Source: Liolophura sinensis
Lineage: Eukaryota; Mollusca; Polyplacophora; Chitonida; Chitonidae
Assembly: GCF_032854445.1 (NCBI RefSeq)
Contig: NC_088301.1
Location: 1,178,001-1,242,000, forward strand
DNA length: 64,000 nucleotides
Direction: 5' to 3'
How positions within the stretch are numbered: the stretch's first letter is position 1; each line of letters starts with the position of its first letter. This document shows, piece by piece, positions 40,501-46,500 of this stretch. Below the pieces are notes generated by a model. The model did no database searches and was not told where the DNA came from. It saw nothing but the letters and a program-made list of their open reading frames with translations. The translations under genes and the position numbers were made by a program.

Positions 40501-43500
40501 ATCAGCTGTGAATGATGTGTCACCTGACATACATGTAATTACAATTGGCTATGAATACTGTGTCACCTGACCTACATGTAATTATAGTCAGCTGTGAATA
40601 TTGTGTCACCCAACATACATGTAATTACAATCAGCTGTGAATGATGTCACCTGACATACATGTAATTACAATTGGCTATGAATACTGTCACCTGACCTAC
40701 ATGTAATTACAATCAGCTGTGAAGGATGTGTCGCCTGACATACATGTAATTACAATCAGCTGTGAATATTGTGTCACCTGACCTACATGTAATTACAATC
40801 AGCTGTGAATATTGTGTCACCTGACCTACATGTAATTACAATCAGCTGTGAATGGTGTGTCACCTGACATACATGTAATTACAATCAGCTGTGAATATTG
40901 TCACCTGACCTACATGTAATTACAATCAGCTGTGAATATTGTGTCACCCAACATACATGTAATTGCAATCAGCTGTGAATGGTGTGTCACCTGACATACA
41001 TGTAATTACAATCAGCTGTGAATATTGTGTCACCTGACCTACATGTAATTACAATCAGCTGTGAAGGATGTGTCACCCAACATACTTGTAATTACTATTG
41101 GCTGTGAATACTGTGTCACCTGACCTACATGTAATTACTATCATCTGTGAATATTGTGTCATCTGACCTACATGTAATTACAATCAGCTGTGAATGATGT
41201 GTCACCCAACATACATGTAATTACAATTGACTGTGAATACTGTGTCACCTGACCTACATGTAATTATAGTCAGCTGTGAATATTGTGTCACCTGACCTAC
41301 ATGTAATTACAATCAGCTGTGAAGGATGTGTCGCCTATCATACATGTAATTACAATCGGCTGTGAATATTGTGTCACCCAACATACATGTAATTACAATC
41401 GGGTGTGAATGATGTGTCACCTAACCTACATGTAATTACAATCAGCTGTGAATATTGCGTTATACAGATCTGGAGGACAGTGGTGATGGTCAAGTGGAGA
41501 CGCAAACTGGGGAGGGAGCTCAGAGCCAGGCACAGCCACAGGGTAAGAGCCATACACATAATGGGGAGGGTGCCCAAAGCTAGGCACAGCCACAGGGTAA
41601 GAGATACACATAATGGGGAGGATGCCCAAAACCAGGCTCAGCCACGAGGTGAGACATACTGGGGAGGGTGCCCAAAGTCAGACACAGCCGCGGGGTAAGA
41701 GTCATACACATACAGGGGAGGGTGCCCAAAGTCAGACACAGCCACGGGGTAAGAGCCATACACATACAGGGGAGGGTGCCCAAAGTCAGACACAGCCATG
41801 GGGTAAGAGCCATACACATACAGGGGAGGGTGCCCAAAGTCAGACACAGCCACGGGGTAAGAGTCATACACATACAGGGGAGGTTGCCCAAAGTCAGACA
41901 CAGCCACGGGGTAAGAGACATACACATACAGGGGAGGGTGCCCAAAGTCAGACACAGCCACAGGGTAACCGCCATACACATACAGGGGAGGGTGCCCAAA
42001 GTCAGACACAGCCACAGGGTAACTGCCATACACATAATGGGGAGGGTGCCTAAAGCCAGACACAGCCACAGGGTAAGAGACATGTACACAGGCTCTACAC
42101 TGGCAGTTTTCAAGGCTGTGCCCTTTCTCAGAACCATAGTGGCAATAAATGGTGGATGGTACAGTATCATTTAGTCTGAAATGAACTCTTGCTTTCCACC
42201 AATATGATAGGCATTATTTCGTGAGTTTTCAAGTATCGATTGGTTAAAATTACATTAAATTAAATTTTATTTAACGGATGGATTTCAGAAATGGAATTTT
42301 TGAGACGTATTATTTACATATCATCGTCCACATTCTATATAAACCCTTTTTACTCAGTTATTCATGTTCCCAAATTCTTCACGATTAACACGACAGTTTT
42401 AGTGAGCTCTCCGATCAGCTAATCAGCTAATCAGCTGATGAAATGGTGCTGTGGCTTTGTCAAGAGATTTATCAGGTACTTGCCAAACCACAGTGGCGTC
42501 CCTGTTCAGGTATTTGTCAAACCACAGTAGCGTCCCTGTTCAGGTACTTGTCAAACCACAAGGGTGTCCCTGTTCAGGTACTTGTCAAACCACAGTGGTG
42601 TCCCTGTTCAGGTACTTGTCAAACCACAGTGGTGTCCCTGTTCAGGTAATTGTCAAACCACTGTTCACAGGCCGGCCCGCTCATCTATAAAGCTTGTCAC
42701 ATCCATAAATATTTTTTTAAATCCCAGTCAACAACTTTAATAATTAAATAAATAAATAGACAGTTGAGAATTTCTAGGTATTTTTCTACTTTTTTCCAAT
42801 TTTATGTTTTGCTTGCAGTTGCCCCGGCCTCCCAGCCCAGTTCCAGTCAGAGGCCGCCCCCACCCCTTCAGCCAATCATAGCTCACACTGAGAGGCTGCC
42901 GTCCACAAGCGGCAGAAACCAGCTGGCACCGTTCATGTTTGCTGTAAGCTATCAGTTCACTTTGACAAATCTCTTATGATAATCTAATGTTTAGTTTCTG
43001 CACATGGAAAGATGTGTTGGATGGACAAATTCTATAAAACTGTAACATAATGTAAAGGCCATGGAGAAACATCATGGCCCAGTTGTTTGAGAGTGTAGTA
43101 ACTTATACTGGTATTAAGTCCTATTTTATATTTAAAATTTTAGCCAATGCAGTTGCCCAAGCTCAAAATATAACAGCAGCAGAGTTAATTTATGTTTAAT
43201 ATACTGTTTCACAATTGTTTTTGGGCTGAGAACAAAATTGAAATCTTGGCTTAAAGTTAAAGTAGTATTGTGTCTTAAAGTACTATTGAAAAACTGGGCC
43301 ACTTCGTCAGGTGTTCAAAAATGTATTAGAATTAAGTCTGGTGTTAACTGTAGTCTGGACTAAAGTGTCACTAATTTTGTATCAGGCTGAAACTGGTATT
43401 AAGACTTGAGCCTGGTTTAATTTTTAATACTCCTTAAAATCAAAAAGACCCTTGGCAAAGTGTGACAAGGTGAAATCATCTGACATGAGCTTCAGTTATA

Positions 43501-46500
43501 TGGTATTATAAATATGTCGACAAAGAGACTGGCCGTATGTCGACTGGCCTTCTGTTGTCTGGCCTTATGTAAACAAGTAAACAAAGAGTGCTAGGTTTGA
43601 ACAAGTCAGCGCTCTTAAAGAGGCCTTGTTCCCGCTGTTGTTCCTAGGGTCAGACAGGAGCTTTTGAGGAGGGAGATGACTGTACAGTACCCAGCACACC
43701 TACTCTCTACGTGCCACGCCGGGGCGACGGCTTTGCAGAGGCCATCAGGTAAGAAACTCACCTGTCAATTAATGCTAACCCCTGACAATTGTCACCATTT
43801 TTTAGAGGGAACTCCTATCACTGCGAACTGAAAAAATGCAGAAATAAATATCCCCATGGTATTTCAAAATGCGATCGAGTTCGTTAGTTTACATACATCA
43901 TGTGTCTTGATTGATGGTGGGTCTGTCTGTCTGTCTGTCTGTCAGCTCACCCCATGTCCCACAGAGGTTTGTGTTTGGCAGCGGTCTGGAATCAGGACAG
44001 AATCAGCCAGAATTGGCCCAACTCGTCTCTCAGGGAGGTAAGTACACTGCTCTGAATGGTGGTGTTATGTCTGGATTTAGTATTCTGCTGTGAAGTCGGC
44101 GACTGGGATTTCTAGTGATAAAAACTGTTTCTGTTCATCCTGATAAATGTAATATGGCTGTGTAAGCTCTGATGAAGTGTAGTTTGTTTTCTTCATACGT
44201 TCTGTACCCATGGTGTCTCTTTCCACAAGAAATCCCTATCATTTCAGTCAACATAGCATAACCATACTCACATAGCCAAGTTATGTCATTATGAGAGTGA
44301 TATCCCAGTGTAAATCACACCACTGCTTGACCATAGAGCTGATTGGAAATTTGTAGCCCTTGGGATGGATGACACTAAGATGGACCTGTCCCAGTTTGAT
44401 GAGGGAACAAGCCGGCAGACAGCAGCCACCCCAACCCCCGTAGGTGAGTAACAGTGTCATTTGCCAGCTTTGTCTCTGTTTTCACAACTGTTTACTCCTA
44501 TGTGATGCTCAGCCCAAGGGTTTGTGACACAACAGCTGTATTGCAGAGGGTGGCCTCCGTGGCTCGGTTGGTTAGTGCGCTAGCGCAGCGTAATGACCCA
44601 GGAGTCTCTCACCAATGCAGTCTCTGTGAGTTTAAGTCCAGCTCATGCTGGCTTCCTCTCCGGCCGTAAGTGGGAAGGTCTGCCAGCAACCTGCGGATGG
44701 TCGTGGGTTTCCCCCAGGCTGTGCCCGGTTTCCACCCACCATAATGCTAACCGCCGTCGTATAAGTGAAATATTATTGAGTACAGCGTAAAACGCCAATC
44801 AAATAAATAAATAACTCTATTGCAGAGCAGTATTAATTCCTCTGATAATGAAGCGGGCCCATGAGGGAATGTCTTCACAAAGTAGTCACTAGTGATGTGT
44901 TAATACAATGAACAGACCACTGAAAACATTTTCACTTTTTCTTGGATATAGTTGTTTGTTTGATTGTCAATATCATGCCACTTGGAACGTGGAAGTTCAC
45001 TGTTTCATCTTGCCTTTTGAGAAACTACAATTGCTTGCAGATACTAAGAGGTCATTACTGTTGACTGATCAGACAAGATACTCTGGACCAGTGAGCTCAG
45101 ATGTTCAAACCTGACAGGCTGTCAAGTAGCTAACAAAGTTGCCTGGCTTCCCCACTCTGTTGGTTTTCATGAACCCATTAAGTTTGTCCAGGATGTGACA
45201 GGGTGCTGTGGTGTCTCGTGTTTTGCTGGCTTTCCCCATTCTACTTGTTTTTATGAACCCATTAATCTGGGGGCCTTGAGTGTTGTACATTTACATGCAG
45301 TTTAGTACCTTATACATGTGTAAACAGTTTCCATTTGAAAACTTGCAGTTTCTAAAGTCTTTCCTTCCTGCAACAGTTGTCAAAATGATTACCCTAATTC
45401 CTCAACCATTTCGAATATTAAAGAGCAACTTTCAGTGCAATTTATGAACATTTTTGGTTCTGTTTTGGAGACAAAACTACATTGGTAGCATTGGCCATTT
45501 TCATGGGTTCACAAAACGTATAATTTTATCAGTCAGCAGACTAATTCCCTCAGAAAATGCTTGAATAAAAGCTTGCAAACATGTGAAAGGGTTGAAGAGT
45601 TACAGTACTTAAGCCTATTAATATGTTTGTAATTTCAGCTAGTACCGCTACACAGGAGTCCCAGTCTTCCGAAGCTCAGCCAGTGTCTGCGTCAGCCGGC
45701 GCCCCCACGGAGAGCAGCACCGAGTCAGAGGAGCCAATTCTCATTGACGCAGATACAGGAGAACCCTGTGACATAACCACACAGCAAGATGGCGAACAGG
45801 CCACAGAAGAGTTAGTGTCATGCTTTTCTGTCTGGCAGTACTTTTGATATAGCTTGCTCACAGCCCTGCCACTATAGTTCAGGCCAGGCTAAAAGTGCAT
45901 CACAATGGAATTGTTAACTACCCCTGTAGCCTACCTGTAGTCCATGTGCTATTAGGCTGCCAGTGGTTTGCGTGTCATTGATTTTAGACCACAAAAACAG
46001 TGTTTCAGCGTGCTGGTCTCCCTATTCACAGACAACACTAGCAACTCTTTCTCCTGGGAAGACCAAGATATAATATACATGTATGTCAGGTAACTTTACA
46101 TGAACGGCAGTGGAGTGCAAGAAGCCAGCTACAAGTGGGCTAGTGGTGAGCTTGCACAATTTGCCTAATACTATTAATACACAGTGAATAAGCATTGGTG
46201 CCATTAAAATGGTGACTAGACGGAGTAGGTGGTAGTGTATTGTGGGAATCTATTAACTCGCCCTTAACTCATACTGAACACTCACTTCTGAGACGCGACA
46301 TTGCATTAGAATTAGTGGAGAGAAATATTCCTGTGTCTACACCAGTCTCAAGCTTTTTACCTTTTTGTTGGTTCTGGCACACATAAATATTTTGTGTATG
46401 TTTATTCATGTGGCACAGATAGTACACCCAAAGTATGATGTGCTTTGTGAGAAGGAAAAAACACTGTGGTAGGGCACATGGCGCATTTCACTTCATGATA

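Noticed and set aside
38105-41466. CRISPR-like array of regularly spaced repeats
   Set aside because: Units are contiguous 43-bp tandem copies without unique spacers, in a eukaryotic intron.
41580-42174. Open frames of 143-196 codons on both strands
   Set aside because: Tandem copies of an exon-donor junction; not separate genes.
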